The notes below the pieces were generated by a model. It was not told the origin of the DNA and did no database searches. It was given only the letters and a program-made list of their open reading frames with translations. Below are positions 23,079 to 34,970 of a stretch of DNA of 64,000 bases, piece by piece. Origin of the DNA: Cannabis sativa (Eukaryota > Streptophyta > Magnoliopsida > Rosales > Cannabaceae); contig NC_083607.1 of NCBI RefSeq assembly GCF_029168945.1, positions 38,549,257 to 38,613,256 of the forward strand, read 5' to 3'. The translations under genes and the position numbers were made by a program. Within the stretch, counting starts at the first letter, position 1, and each line of letters starts with the position of its first letter.

Positions 23079-24558
23079 GTTTTCATCTGACAAAGTTAAG
23101 TGAGAATGAGAGCCATCACAATCTATTTATAGGTAACCACCTAGGTTTAAGTTAGAATTATTTGGCATTAAAATAATGAAAAAATAAATGATAAAACCCT
23201 ATAAGTGTAGCAGGCCATGGGCTTTGGATAATGGGCCTCACTTATGTAATTTTGCTGTTTTATCATTCCTGCGTCTTATTTTCTCAAAAACGTCAATTTT
23301 CAAATTCAACCATTTAAATGCCAATTCTAATTATTTAATAACTAAAAATTAATTATTAAATAATATTGTCATTAAATATATTTATTAATTAGATATATAA
23401 AGTCTCTTAATTAATAAATAAATCTAGAATCTCTTTTCTTTACAATTTCGCCCTTACTTAATGAAAATTCATAAACTAGACATAGTCTAACTTTAGAATT
23501 ATAATTGATTAATCAAAATCAATTAACTGTGTCTTACAAGCAGTATGGTCTCAACTAGTATGGGGACCATGGGTCTATATATCCGAGCTTCCAATAAGCA
23601 TATCAAGAATTTATATATTAAATTCACTGACTTAGTAATTCTTCGTTGAATCCACGCATAGAACTTAGAATTGCACTCTCAGTATATAGAACGCTCTATA
23701 TGTTCCACGATATAGATAGGTCATTAGTTATCCATTGTTATAATCCTAATTTGATCAATGATCCTCTAATAGATGATCTACATTGAAAAGGCACTAAGTT
23801 ATCGTTACACCTTCAATGTATTTTATCCTTAAAACACTTAGCTCCTTATAAATGATATTTCAGCAAAGTGAAATGAGATCTCCACCATTTATCTCTGTTT
23901 AGCCAAGCTCGAAGGATATCATCGTTTCACTTCTAAATTCCAATAGAAGTTATAGATTCCATATTTATCTTAGCGCTCCCACTCAATTATACTATCATGT
24001 TCCCAAAATGTACGTATCACCCTGACCCAAAAATAGGCTTAACTAACAAATCAAAGAACATGTATAATACTCTTGAGATCGAACCTAAACATATCAGGAT
24101 TAAGATCATTTGATCTAGGATCAATAGGTGATATTGAATTGAATAGATATTACGGTAAATTTTAATATCTAATCAAAGTTCAATATCGGTCCCTTCCGAT
24201 GTATACTCCATACATCTGATGCTGGTAAACTTTGCCAATGTCCTGAAAAAGACATAACACTTATCCAAGGTGTAAGAATACCTATCGCTGATTATCATGT
24301 CAGTCTAAATCCAGTAAACTGACAAATCAGGGAATAAACTTTCGAACATATAATTAAGATTATATTCCACAGTGTTGACAACAATATAATCATTAACAAA
24401 TTAATATGTTCTGGACTTAAATAGAATTCATACATTATGTAAATAATCATGAAATAAATCATGTGAACCATGCAACATTAAATGTTATTTCTGATCTATA
24501 TTAATAAGTAAATCTGATTATATTGAAATGAGTTTTATTTAGGGCATAAAACCCAACA
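23079..24558 (-). repeat. LTR remnant hosting E2
   Basis: Minus-strand copia LTR whose first ~370 bp (plus-strand left side) are absent, because E2 was inserted in it and the left flank was later lost. It ends normally at AAACCCAACA (24558) and abuts Tat gag sequence, so the parent LTR was inserted in the Tat element. The right flank is CTACG. TATA at 23123-23132. Confidence 0.88.
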
Positions 24559-26240
24559 CTACGCGCTCTAAAGGTCGAGGTGGATGGACAAAACAAGGCT
24601 CGACGTCCTCCTCGAGTACCCGCTACTCGCACAGAAAATCCTCAGGTAACTAACTCTAGACGCCGTAATAACCGTACTCGCAGGGAATGAAGGGCCAACC
24701 CGAAAAAACTCGACTTGAACCAACCAACATCGAGAGACCAATCCGCAAGATACCCCAATCCAAAGGCACAGACTAAGGAAGACCCTGAACGACGTAGTCC
24801 TCGCAACAGACCTCAGTCGCGAGACAATGACGTTGAATCTGCCTCCTCATCCTCGCATGGTCGTACACCCAGCAAGTACACTAGGCCGGGCTTTGTGGAA
24901 ACACCGCAAGGAGGACGATATCAGGTTAACAGGGGCGATCTACGCGATCACCTTAATGTTGTTTTCAGGGCGCACTCCCAGGCGCCTCGTGATGTGGAAG
25001 AGCCCCGTGATCCCCGAATGGGCGATCAGGTTGTAAATAATCGCATCAATCTGCCTACCGCACTAGCTGCGACTACTGCGGTTAATATCCCAGAAAACAT
25101 CATTGCAATAGTAACAACGCCTGCCGCAACGCAAGTCACTCCTCCCCTAGTTGGGAATATTGATCAAGGTATGCTTCTGCAGGCCTTAAAAATGCTCGAG
25201 TAGCAGAGAAAGCCCATATACAAGCTGCATGGGACCTCTCCTTTCACTGCAGAAGTGCGACAAGCTCGACTCCCCAAGGGATTCCGGTTATCCGAATCCC
25301 TAAAGTACAAAGGTACCTCTAATCCCATAGACCATTTAGAAAAAGTTAATACTATTATGGAAGTGGATCAGGTACCTCAACTCGCGAAATGTCACATTCT
25401 TGTGGCAACGTTGGAAGAAAATGCCCATGATTGGTTCAGCCAATTCCCCGAGGCATCTATCTCGACGTGGGAGACCTTTGTCGACCTGTTCCTCACGCAT
25501 TTCCAAGTCACGATGACCTATAGGCCACCCTATACCACTCTAGCTAATATCAAACAAGAACTTGGTGAGTCTTTACATGACTATTTTAAACGCTTTAATG
25601 CTGAGGTAACAAAAGTAGAGAAGGCTCTCGAGTCTTCGCTAGTATGTATGTGATAACAGGTGTCCTACAAAGAACCGACTTCTAGAAGGAACTACAAGCT
25701 TGAAGACCTGAATCGTTGGTCGAGTTCTTTGCCATGGCAGAACCGCATAAGAGGATTGAGAATTCTCTGGCTCAGTTAGAGAAGGGAAAAGATAAACGTA
25801 AGTCACCAGTGCCGCGATCACGATCTCGCAGTCCTAGAGGGAAGAATTCTAGAGGAAGGAGCCCGAGAAGACGCAGTCCACAGAGATAGCGAAGTCCGAA
25901 ATTAGCTAAATCCCCTCCAAAGAAGGAATCCTCCCCGAAAAGGAAAGGTGGTTCGCGCTTTGTAAACTATGCAGAGTTGGCAGTCCCTCGGGACCATATC
26001 TATGCCATTGAAGGAAAGAACGGGGTCTTCAAAAAACCTCCCCCGATCAGGGGAAACTGCGATAAAAGAGACCCTAAAAAATTCTGTAAGTACCACAATG
26101 ATATTGGTCACACTACTCTGAAGTGTTTGTTTTTGCAGGACGAGATCGAAGAGCTAATCAGGAGAGGAAAATTCAACAAATACAAGAAGAATGAGAAAAG
26201 TCATCCCCGAGCGGATGACAAAGAAGAAACTCAAAATGCG
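24559..26240 (+). pseudogene. gag: Tat gag
   Basis: Retrotransposon gag of Ty3/gypsy type. The ATG at 24715 opens 162 codons of Ser/Pro/Arg-rich N-terminus; an in-frame TAG (25201) then separates them from the conserved gag core (25255-25653, GTSNPIDHLEK and EENAHDWFSQFP ... LHDYFKRFN). A frame change near 25650 leads to an arginine-serine-rich linker (about 25800-25890, many RS/SP pairs). A zinc-knuckle-like motif, FCKYHNDIGHTTLKC, follows (about 26080-26125). The first 150 bases also look coding but lack a start because the element is truncated at 24558. Confidence 0.8.
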
Positions 26241-26690
26241 AGTGGTTCGAGAACTCCTCGCAATATCCTGACTATCATAGGCGGACCCCATATCGCAGGA
26301 GATTCTAGGAAGTCGCAGGAGCGATATGCGAGAGAAGCCAAAGAGAAGCCGCTCACCAATGTGAACAACTTGAGCGAGCGGCTGGAGAAGCTGTTCAAAA
26401 GGGAGTGTGATGACATAACATTCATGGAAAGTGATGCGAGATGGGTCCACCACCCACATTCTGACGCGCTGGTCATTGTCGCCAATATTGGTGGAGATAA
26501 TGTCCACCGCATACTCATAGACAATGGAAGTTCTGTGAATCTCTTGAACTTCCAGGCCTTTAAACAAATGGGGTTGCATGAGAAGGATCTGCGACCTGTG
26601 ACATCAAGTATATACGGTTTTACTGGAGATGTCATTGCATTAAAGGGAATGATCAATCTCCCAATCACTTCGCAGTAATTGACCAATACT
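26241..26690 (+). pseudogene. Tat aspartic protease
   Basis: Continues in frame with the gag zinc region (open frame 25977-26678). The active-site motif is ILIDNGSSVNLL (near 26510-26545), of the D-N-G-S-S type usual in Tat elements, followed by ITSSIYGF-like and GMINLP segments. A stop at 26676-26678 and a frame shift precede the VIGRPIL motif at about 26700. Confidence 0.75.
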
Positions 26691-28130
26691 CGACATACAA
26701 TGTTGTGATTGGTCGACCTATCCTAAAGGAGATGAAGATCGTGACGTCCATCTATCATCTCACCATGAAGTTTCCTACTCCTGCTGGAGTAGGATCTGTG
26801 CGAGGAGTCCAGCCAGACTCGCGAGAATGCTACAACACAACAGTCAAACTCGCAGAAAAGAAGTCAGTTAACGTCATTTACTTGCTAGAGGGACCACCTC
26901 CTCGTCAGGAGGTATTTAGAATAGAAGAAGTGCCGCATAAAGACGAGCCAGATTTGGATCCTAGGATCCTCGACTACGCCACAACCGCCCAAGCTGCGGA
27001 AGACACTATCGAGGTACCTATTGATCCAATAGATAATAATAAAGTTTTGAAAATTGATTCTAAACTAACTCTTCAATAGCGAGAAAAGCTTGTCACTTTT
27101 CTCAAACAAAACCTGGATGTTTTTGCCTGGAAACATTCAGATATGGTCGAAATGTCTCCACAGGTCATGTATCATCGATTGAACATTGACCCCGAAGTGC
27201 GAGGTGTCCGACAGAAGCGCCGCAAAATGGACCCTGCGAGGTACCAAGCGCTGAAGGAAGAAGTAGACCGCCTTTTGGCGTGCGGCTTCATAAGGGACTC
27301 GTTCTACCCAAACTGGTTAGCAAATCTCGTACTCATGCCCAAGCCTAACGGCTCATGGCGCACATGCGTTGATTTCACTGATTTGAATGAAGCTTGTCCC
27401 AAAGACAGCTTCCCACTTCCTAGCATTGACCAACTTGTCGATGCAACTGTAGGTTATGAGCTTTTCAGCTTCATGGATGCATACTCGGGATATAATCAGA
27501 TCCCGATGTATGAACCAGATCAGGAACATACCTCGTTCATTACAGATCGAGGTTTGTATTGTTACAAGGTAATGCCTTTTGGTTTGATAAACGCAGGTGC
27601 GACGTATCAGAGGCTTTTCAAAAGAAGTCCAAAGTCTAACAGGTAAAGTCACCGCTCTAAATTGTTTCATATCACGATCCTCTGACAAATGCAAAGAATT
27701 TTTTCAAATCTTAAAAGGCAACAAGAAGTTCCAATGGACCGAAAAATGCGAAGAAGCTTTTCAAGCACTAAATACGCATTTGCGACAGCCCCCAATCTTG
27801 TCAAAACCAATGCCTGGAGAAGTTTTATCCATTTATCTGGTAGTGTCTGAATGTGCGATTAGCTCGGTACTAATCCGCGAAGACCAAGGTCGGCAATACC
27901 CGGTGTACTAGGTCAGTAAACGTTTGTTAGATGCTTAGACTCGTTACCCTCAAATGGAAAAACTGGTGTTTGCCCTGGTAATATCGTCAAGAAAATTGCG
28001 AGCTTATTTTTAGGCCCATAGCGATTGAAGTTTTAACGAACTACCCTTTGAGGCAAGTTTTAGCAAAGCCAGAAGCATCGGGAAGGTTATTGAAATGGTC
28101 AGTAAAACTAAGCCATTTCGACATCAAGTA
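26691..28130 (+). pseudogene. Tat reverse transcriptase and RNase H, catalytic YxDD deleted
   Basis: Segments seen: GRPILKEM (26705 onward); then DPARYQALKEEVDRLLACGFIRD, as DPARYQ and FIRDSFYPNWLANLV; PNGSWRTCVDFTDLNEACPKD; FMDAYSGYNQI; and MPFGLINAGATYQRLF (to about 27620). The frame then passes abruptly to EVQSLTGKVTALN, normally located after the YxDD motif and thumb. Thus about 250-300 bp including the catalytic aspartates is missing. RNase H-like KFQWTEKCEEAFQALN and YPQMEKLVFALV follow, with several stops. The enzyme cannot have been active after this loss. Confidence 0.82.
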
Positions 28131-28660
28131 CAAACCAAGATCTACGATTAAGGGGCAAGCCTTGGCCGATTTCATTCTCGAGTTCCCAAGCACTGAGATA
28201 GCACTCGTAGAAGGGAAAATTGATATTGATGTTACAAATGGCGAGGATTGGAATTTATACATTGATGGGGCCTCTAATAGCAAAGGCTCCGGTGGCGGAA
28301 TAATACTCATCAGTCCAAGCAATTTTAAGGTACTCGCTGCTTTAAGATTTGAATTTTCTGCATCTAACAATGAAGCCGAGTATGAGACTTTGATCGCAGG
28401 ATTAAAGCTCACCCTTGAAATGAAGATCGAATACTTACAGGCTTTTAGCGACTCCCAAATCGTCGTATGCCAGGTAAATGGAGAATATCTGGCCAAAGGC
28501 GAGCATTTGGCTAAGTACCTCGCCATAACATGCGAGTTGTTGCAGAAATTCAAGAAAGTGATTGTCTCACGAGTACCGCGTGCTCATAATTCACATGCAG
28601 AGCTTTGGCCCGCTTGGCCTCAAGAAGAGAAGCTAAATTGCTCGATGTGATTCCTGTCGA
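28131..28660 (+). pseudogene. Tat archaeal-type second RNase H (aRH)
   Basis: Lies between the pol RNase H and integrase within the open frame 28048-28650. The acidic catalytic positions are visible: LYIDGASN (first Asp), NNEAEYE (Glu) and FSDSQIV (second Asp). The last motif, normally NSHADALARLA, is broken by an indel near 28600 so that the frame exits early. The true continuation (RLASRREAKLLDVIPVDVL) is in another frame at 28605-28802. Extra RNase H of this kind is characteristic of the Tat clade. Confidence 0.8.
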
Positions 28661-29963
28661 CGTGCTAACCCACCCAACAGTGAGTCGAGATGAAGTGATG
28701 GAGATAGACGTTGCCAGAGGGATTACTTGGATGACTCTGATAGTGAATTACTTGGAAAAGGAAGTCTTGCCCAATGATAAAATAGAAGCAAGAAAACTGT
28801 GACATTGAGTTGCCTGATATGTCATCTACGATGGAAGGACTATATCGCAGAAGCTTCAGCCAACCACTACTCAAATGCAATGACGGGGAGGAATGCGATT
28901 ATATCTTCCGCGAAGTACATAGTGGTATCTGCAAAAATCATACTGGCGGTAATTCTCTTGTCTTAAAGATCATGCGGCAAGGGTATTACTGGCCGACACT
29001 GCGACACGACGCCTTCAACTTCGCAAAGAAATGCGACAGTGTCAGCGAATAGCCACGTATGTTAACCAACTTCTGAGTCACTTGAACTCTATCACGAGCC
29101 CTTGGCCCTTTGCGGTCTGGGACATCGACCTAATAGGGGAATTACCAAAAGGAAAAGGCGGAGTCAAATACGCCGTATTCGCGGTTGACTACTTCACCAA
29201 ATGGGCCGAGGCAAAGGCACTAGCAACTATTACAGCAGCTAAACTGTGTGAGTTTGTCTATAACTCCATAATCTGTCGATTTGGCATCCCTTACAAGCTC
29301 ATCTCAGACAACGGAAAGAAATTTGATTGTAAGGAAATGCGACAATTGTGCGATGAGTTAGTGATTAGAAAGGCGTTTTCAACAGTCGCCTACCCGCAGA
29401 GCAATGGGCAGACAGAAGCCGTCAACAAGATAATCAAACATACCATCAAAGGAAAACTCGAAGAGCATAAGGAGGTATGGCCAGAAGAACTTTTGCAAGT
29501 TTTATGGTCATACAACACAACCCCCCGATCCACGACTGGTGAAACTCCTTTCTCGCTCTCCTATGGATGCGAGGCCATGATACCAGTCGAGGTTGGGGCA
29601 GGTTCCCTACGAAGAGATGTTTTCAACATTGTACAAAACGAAGAAAAACAATTGCTTCACCTCGATCTTTTAGAAGAAAAATGCGATCAGGCTCACCTGA
29701 AAAATGCAGCTTATCAGCAGCGAACCGCGTGGTATTTCAACTCTAAGGTCAAGGAGAGAATTCTGCGAGTAGGGGATTTGGTTCTTTGAAAATTCATGCC
29801 AAACATGAAAAACCCAGCGCATGGGGTTTTCGGAAACAATTGGGAAGGACCATACCTCATCGCTGAAAAGATTGGTAACGCAACATATCGACTTGCAGAA
29901 CTCGATGGTACTGCAATCCAAAGAGCCTGGAATGGCGAAAGTTTGAAATTTTATTATCAATAG
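28661..29963 (+). pseudogene. Tat integrase
   Basis: The N-terminal zinc region has REVHSGICKNHTGG and KKCD; a one-base loss near 29035 disrupts the second CxxC and shifts the frame. The core (29031-29789) has FAVWDIDLIGELPKG, VDYFTKWAEAKAL, LISDNGKKFD and YPQSNGQTEAVN, so the D, D and E positions are all present. A TGA near 29787 cuts off the C-terminal part. That part remains readable as NWEGPYLIAEKI and ATYRLAELDG and ends with TAG at 29961-29963. There is no chromodomain. Confidence 0.85.
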
Positions 29964-30354
29964 TACTCGCATTGTATCATTTGTACTCGCTATGTATTTA
30001 TACTTAGTCAATTTATCTACATAAATATTCTAAGTATAGGGGTAGATAACCCACTCACTTTGTACTATTGATTAATCTATTTCTTATAAAGAGTTATGAA
30101 TTTTTTCGAGCTTTTAAAATTTTCCTACCTTAGTATTTATTACACCAAGATGTAATTAAACCGCAATCGAGATGATAAACAAAAAATGCGAGTACCCGTG
30201 TACTGCGAAAAGATTATATAATAACATAAGTAAACATCCCCGAAGGGATATATGTTGTTCAAAAAGGCAATAACCATAAATTTGTCCAAGTACAAATTGC
30301 GAGTACCCGTGTACCGCTTAAAAAGTTTGGCGAAAGTAATATTAAAGTAAAAAG
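29964..30354. other. Spacer between Tat pol and the antisense gene
   Basis: AT-rich, non-coding on both strands, and the convergent end of two transcription units. It holds a 17-bp direct repeat, TGCGAGTACCCGTGTAC, at 30187-30203 and 30298-30314 (111 bp apart). Nothing else is recognised. Confidence 0.6.
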
Positions 30355-31156
30355 CTAAGCATTGGGAGTAGTCGGGGCAGTTGGAGTAATGGATTCATCT
30401 GCGACTTTACTAGCAGCCTCGTCCACGACTTCTTCAGTGTACGTAGCATCAGCGTCTCGAGAAGAAGATTTCCCCCACCTCCTTGGGTCTGTGTGGGTGA
30501 CATAGCTCGAAAATCTTCAGCCATCTCAGCAGCCTCTGCCCCAAGGATCGAGAAGTCGAAGTCTGGAATCTTGGAAAGAGTTGTGTATATGTAGTCAGAG
30601 ACCGCTTGGCCGTACTGCTTCTTTCCGTTCTCCTTCTCGGCCTCCAAGTGGCGAGACATCTCCTCAATCTTTGCCTTAGAGTTATTGGCTTCAAGTTTGA
30701 TTTTCTTATGAAATTCCTCGTGCTCTTTGTCCTTGTTAGTCGCTTCCTGCTTCAACTTCTTGACGTTCTCCTGAAGCTGGGCATTCGGCTTCTTTAAAAG
30801 ACCGACTTCCTTGGAACCAGGAACAAAGGCCTTCGAGAACATAGTCATGAACTGCGAAGCCAACTCTGCAGAGCGAGGCTTAAGTTCCTCAGAGGGAGTC
30901 CTCTTAACCTTTGACATGAGCTCCTCGCCCACGAACTTCTCCTGAAGAACTAGAAAATCGCGAGCTCAAACAGCTGGATCAATCACAACTTTCTTCCCCT
31001 TGTCTTGTGACGGCCTCGCCAGCTTCTTGGACGTGTCAGCAGCTAGAGTAATCACGACGTCACTTTTCCTTTTCTGGGGAACGACAGGAGAAGTCGTCGC
31101 TTTTCCAGTCTTTGGCTTGCGATTGAGAACCAGTGCTTGCTTCAGGAAAGTCATCT

Positions 31157-31230
31157 CTGGAAGGACAGGAAAAGATAAGTTAAAATAATAATAAATTCAA
31201 ATGCATTAGTCTATATATGCGATATGTTAC
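31157..31230 (-). other. Probable intron in the Tat antisense gene
   Basis: On the minus strand: exon CATCAG, donor GTAACA, AT-rich 74-nt body, pyrimidine-rich acceptor TGTCCTTCCAG, exon AGATGACT. The length and composition are typical of plant introns. Splicing is inferred, not shown. Confidence 0.6.
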
Positions 31231-31470
31231 CTGATGTCGGTCGAGAAGTCTACTTAGAAAGACGCTTGTCTATCCTTTCCTTTTGCTTCTCAAACGGCTC
31301 CTTGTATACTGGCTCTCGATGAAGGCTGGCGTTCTCTGGAATTAACTTGTGTTCCCTCAGTTTTAAGGTCGTGCACAGCAATCGCCAGTCGCGATCTTAA
31401 ACAGGGAGACAACCGAGAACCTCAGCAACTTCTTTGCTAGCCGAGTCCAATACGGGTCGAGCCGGTCTAT

Positions 31471-31552
31471 CTGCGAACAATAATTAAGAGCGTGTTAGAT
31501 CATACCACAAGGTAACATGAAAATTAACTAAGTGTTAAAATGTGCGACGTAC
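31471..31552 (-). other. Probable intron in the Tat antisense gene (second)
   Basis: Minus-strand donor GTACGT after CAACCTA, AT-rich 82-nt body, acceptor TTATTGTTCGCAG before ATAGACC. It lies at the end of the conserved domain, where the unspliced frame soon meets a stop (31524). Confidence 0.5.
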
Positions 31553-32217
31553 TAGGTTGACGATTAAAATCAATCCTTATTCCTGGAACTTTAAACACAT
31601 AAAACCACTTAGATTTCCAATCTCCCATATTGGAAACAATGCCTTCCACCCCGTTGATTTCAAAACTGGCCCACTTGCTGAAGCAATAGAAACCGTTGTG
31701 AAGGCCCACGTTCTTTATATCGTAAAAGTAGCTAAAATCCTCCATCGAAGGCTCTCTATACGCATACTCCATGTACATCGCGTAAAACCCTAAAGTTATG
31801 CGATAGCTGTTCGGGGTCAGTTGAAAAGGGGACACATCGTATTGCTTGAGAATAGCAGAGATGAATGGATGGAAAGGAATCGATACTCCACATCAAAGAA
31901 TGGGAATGGATACTACAACGTCCTCTGAGGGTATGATTACAAGGTTAGTAAAAGGAAGGTGCGGTCTTTGGGTAGAGCGAGGACGCATAGTGCCGAGTCG
32001 CAATAAATTTAACCTTGAAAAGGTGGTCAAGTCGGATTTGGTGACTCGTGAGACCAAGTCCTCGCAGGAGAAAGGCTCATTCAGTTGCGTGTTGTCCACT
32101 GAATCAGTCCCGCTTCCTTCGACATCTCCTTCCTCATCTGACTCGCGGTTTGGAGCCTCCCAGTCCTCGTCCATCTCCTCAACTTTGGTATCCGAATCAT
32201 GCCTGGAATGAACAAGG

Positions 32218-33031
32218 TGTTGGGTTTTATGCCCTAAATAAAACTCCATTTCAATGTAATCCATTTTATTCAATATCAATAAAGAAACAGAAGTATTTTT
32301 TATTCATTTGTATGTTTTGGTTCATCTTATCGATTGTTTGTCTATTTGATTTATAAATTCATCCAAACCCTTTTCACATACTTGATCCTGTTTATTGTGT
32401 TGTCAACACAGTGGAAAGTAAACATGACTATGTGATTAAAGATTCCTAAATTTATCAGAATACTAGGGTTTTACTGATATGACAATCTACAACAAAGTTT
32501 ACTTGCATTTGAAGAAATGCTATGTTCTTTCCAGAGCATTGATTAAAGTAAAGCTTGGGTTGGATGCATGGAGTATGCATCGGAAGGGACCCATATGAAC
32601 TTTGACATAGATTTATTAAACTTACCGTAGTATCTATTCAAGTCAATATCACCTAGTTGATCCTAGATCAAATGATCTTAATCCTGATATGATTAGGTTC
32701 AATCTCAAGAGTGTTATTCGTGTTCTTTGATTTGTTAGTTAAGCCTACTTTTGGGTTAGGGTGATACGTACATTTTGGGAACACGGTAGTGCAATTGAGT
32801 GGGAGCGCTAACATAAATATGGAATCTATAGCTTCTATCTGGCAAATAGAAAGTAAAGGATGATTTCCTTCGAGCTTGACCAAACGGAAATAAATGGTGG
32901 AGTACTCATTTCACTTAGCTAAAATATCATTTATACGGGGTTAAGTGTTTTAAGGATAAAAATACATTAAAGGGTGTTACGGTTATCTAATCCCTTTACA
33001 GTGTAGATCATCTATATAGAGGATCATTGAT
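32218..33031 (+). repeat. E3 5' LTR, 3' half deleted
   Basis: The first 814 bp match the E3 3' LTR (59904 onward) with few differences. At 33026-33031 the shared ATTGAT joins LTR text (GAGGATC-ATTGAT) to protease text (ATTGAT-TCTAGG). The TATA-bearing part is therefore missing and this LTR cannot start transcription normally. Confidence 0.9.
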
Positions 33032-34970
33032 TCTAGGTCTACAAACCATGTAAGTTGTTCATTGCAATTGCTTGAAAAATGGAATTATTTGAAATCCGGA
33101 GAGTTGAAACTTAAGGCTGGTAATGGCAAAATGGTATCGGTTAGAGCTAGAGGAAAAGCCAAACTCAAGTTTCAAAACAGAATTTTGGAATTAGACAATG
33201 TCCTATACATTCCAAATTTCAGTAGAAACTTGATTTCTGTTTCATGCTTACAATTGCAACACTACAAATTAGATTTTTCGAGGTCTTGTTCTACCATTTC
33301 TCGAAATGATATTCATATTTGTGTTGCATCCATGGAACAGGGGCTTTATGTTCTTAGACCAGACGAACCACTTGCCCTACATAACGAACTTTTTAAAGTA
33401 GCTAAACCTAGAAACCACAAAAAGCAAAAGATCGATGATGATGATGAAACATATCTATGGCATTTACGTTTAGGTCACATAGGCTATGACAGACTAAATA
33501 GGCTAACCAAAGGCGGTCCATTGAAAAATGTCGTCTTAGGTGAATTACCAATTTCCGAGTCTTGCCTAGAAGGAAAGATGACCAAACATTCTTTTTCTGC
33601 AAAGGGAGATCGTGCCAAACAACCCCTAGGGTTAGTGCATTCAGATGTTTGCGGACCTTTGAATGTAAAAGCCCGAGGTGGTTATGAGTACTTAGTCACT
33701 TTCATTGACGATTACTCTAGATATTGTCACATTTACCTTATGCATAAGAAATCTGAAACATTTGAAAAGTTTCAAGAATTTCAAGCATTGGCTCAAAACC
33801 AATTGGGTAAAACGTTAAAGATCTTGCGAACTGATAGGGGTGGAGAATATATGGATATGCAGTATAAAGATCATTTGATCGAACTTGGCATTGAATCTCA
33901 ATTAACTGCCCCTAGCACTCCACAACAAAATGGAGTTGCAGAAAGAAGGAATCGCACGCTTTTGGAAATGGTTAGTTCCATGCTTAGTTATTCAACTCTA
34001 CGTACGTCCTTCTGGGGATATGCAATTTAGATGGCAACCGACATTTTAAATGTTGTTCCATCTAAATTAGTCCCTAAGACACCTTAGAACTATGGAATGA
34101 TCGTACACCTAGTTTACGCCATTATAGAATCTGGGGATGCCCTGCTCATGTCTGAAGAAAGAAAGATGGCAAACTTGAAAAGTGAACTGAGGTTGCATGT
34201 TTGTCGGAAATTCTAAAGAGACTAGGGGTGGACTATTTTATAGTCGCAAGGATGATAAAGTGTTTGTTTCCACAAACGCCACTTTCCTTGAAGATGACTA
34301 TACTAAGAATTTCAAACCATAAAGTAAAGTAGTATTGGAGGAAATGCTTGCAGATATAAGTCCTTCTAATGTTCCATCCTCTTCTACTCAAGAAGAGGAT
34401 AATCCCACTCCCTCAGTCGAACCAACTGAGAAAACTACTACCAAAGTACCTGTTCAGAAGATCACCGATCCTCGTCGTAGTGGGAGGGTTTCTACAAAAC
34501 CATCTCGTTATGGCTTGGATGGTGAAATCAATATGGTCGTTGGTGACGGTAGTGATGACGACCCATTAACCTATAAACAAGCAATGGCAAGTCCGCAACG
34601 GAAACGGTGGTCAGCCGGCATGGATTCAGAGATGGATTCCATGAAAAAGAACAAAGTCTGGGAATATGTAGATGCACCCGATGACTATCGTCCAATCAGA
34701 TGTAAGAGGGTTTACAAGAAGAAAAGAGGCGCTGGAGGCGAAGTCGAAACTTTTAAAGCTAGACTGGTCGCCAAGGGTTATACCCAAAGAGAAGGTGTGG
34801 ACTATGAGGAAACTTTTAGTCCTATCGCCATGCTCAAATCCATCCGAATTCTTCTCTCCATAGTAGCCGCTTTTGATTATGAAATCTGGAAAATGGATCT
34901 CAAGACAGCCTTCCTTAATGGGGGTCTTGAAGAAACCATCTATATGGAGCAATCAGAAGGCTATGTTCTT
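33028..34970 (+). pseudogene. E3 pol part 1: protease, integrase, start of RT
   Basis: Starts at the protease active site (DSRSTNHV in place of the usual DSGATNHV). Then LKAGNGKMVSV, NVLYIPNFSRNLISV, and pre-integrase HLRLGHIGYDRL. The zinc motif here reads ISESCLEGK, so the first Cys of the CxxC seen in E1 (CESC) is Ser. The integrase core keeps HSDVCGPL, RTDRGGEY and NGVAERRN. The 33062-34030 frame ends in a TAG. Frameshifts follow in 34031-34334. A second open frame, 34335-35015, holds the RT N-terminus ([37 protein letters not shown]). RT is cut at about 34970 by E5. Confidence 0.9.

Larger units (their letters stand above)
30355..32217 (-). pseudogene. Tat antisense gene (aORF), 3' exons
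   Basis: Minus-strand coding sequence downstream of Tat pol. From 32217 down: an acidic N-terminal part (32217-31893); a conserved globular domain (31835-31553, PNSYRITLGFYAMYM and DWKSKWFYVF) resembling the plant 'putative gypsy type transposon' family (Pfam Transposase_28); a probable intron (31552-31471, GTACGT...TTCGCAG); a Lys/Arg-rich exon; a probable intron (31230-31157, GTAACA...CCTTCCAG); then a Lys/Glu-rich coiled coil (about 30930-30600) and an acidic tail. The likely original stop is at 30355-30357, reached after one G-run frameshift near 30470. Several stops show decay. The N-terminus lies beyond E3, at 61775-62018. The function of this family is unknown to me. Confidence 0.72.

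Noticed and set aside
25800..25890. Host SR splicing factor.
   Set aside because: It lies in the Tat gag reading frame between the gag core and the zinc motif, with stops and no other SR-protein domain.
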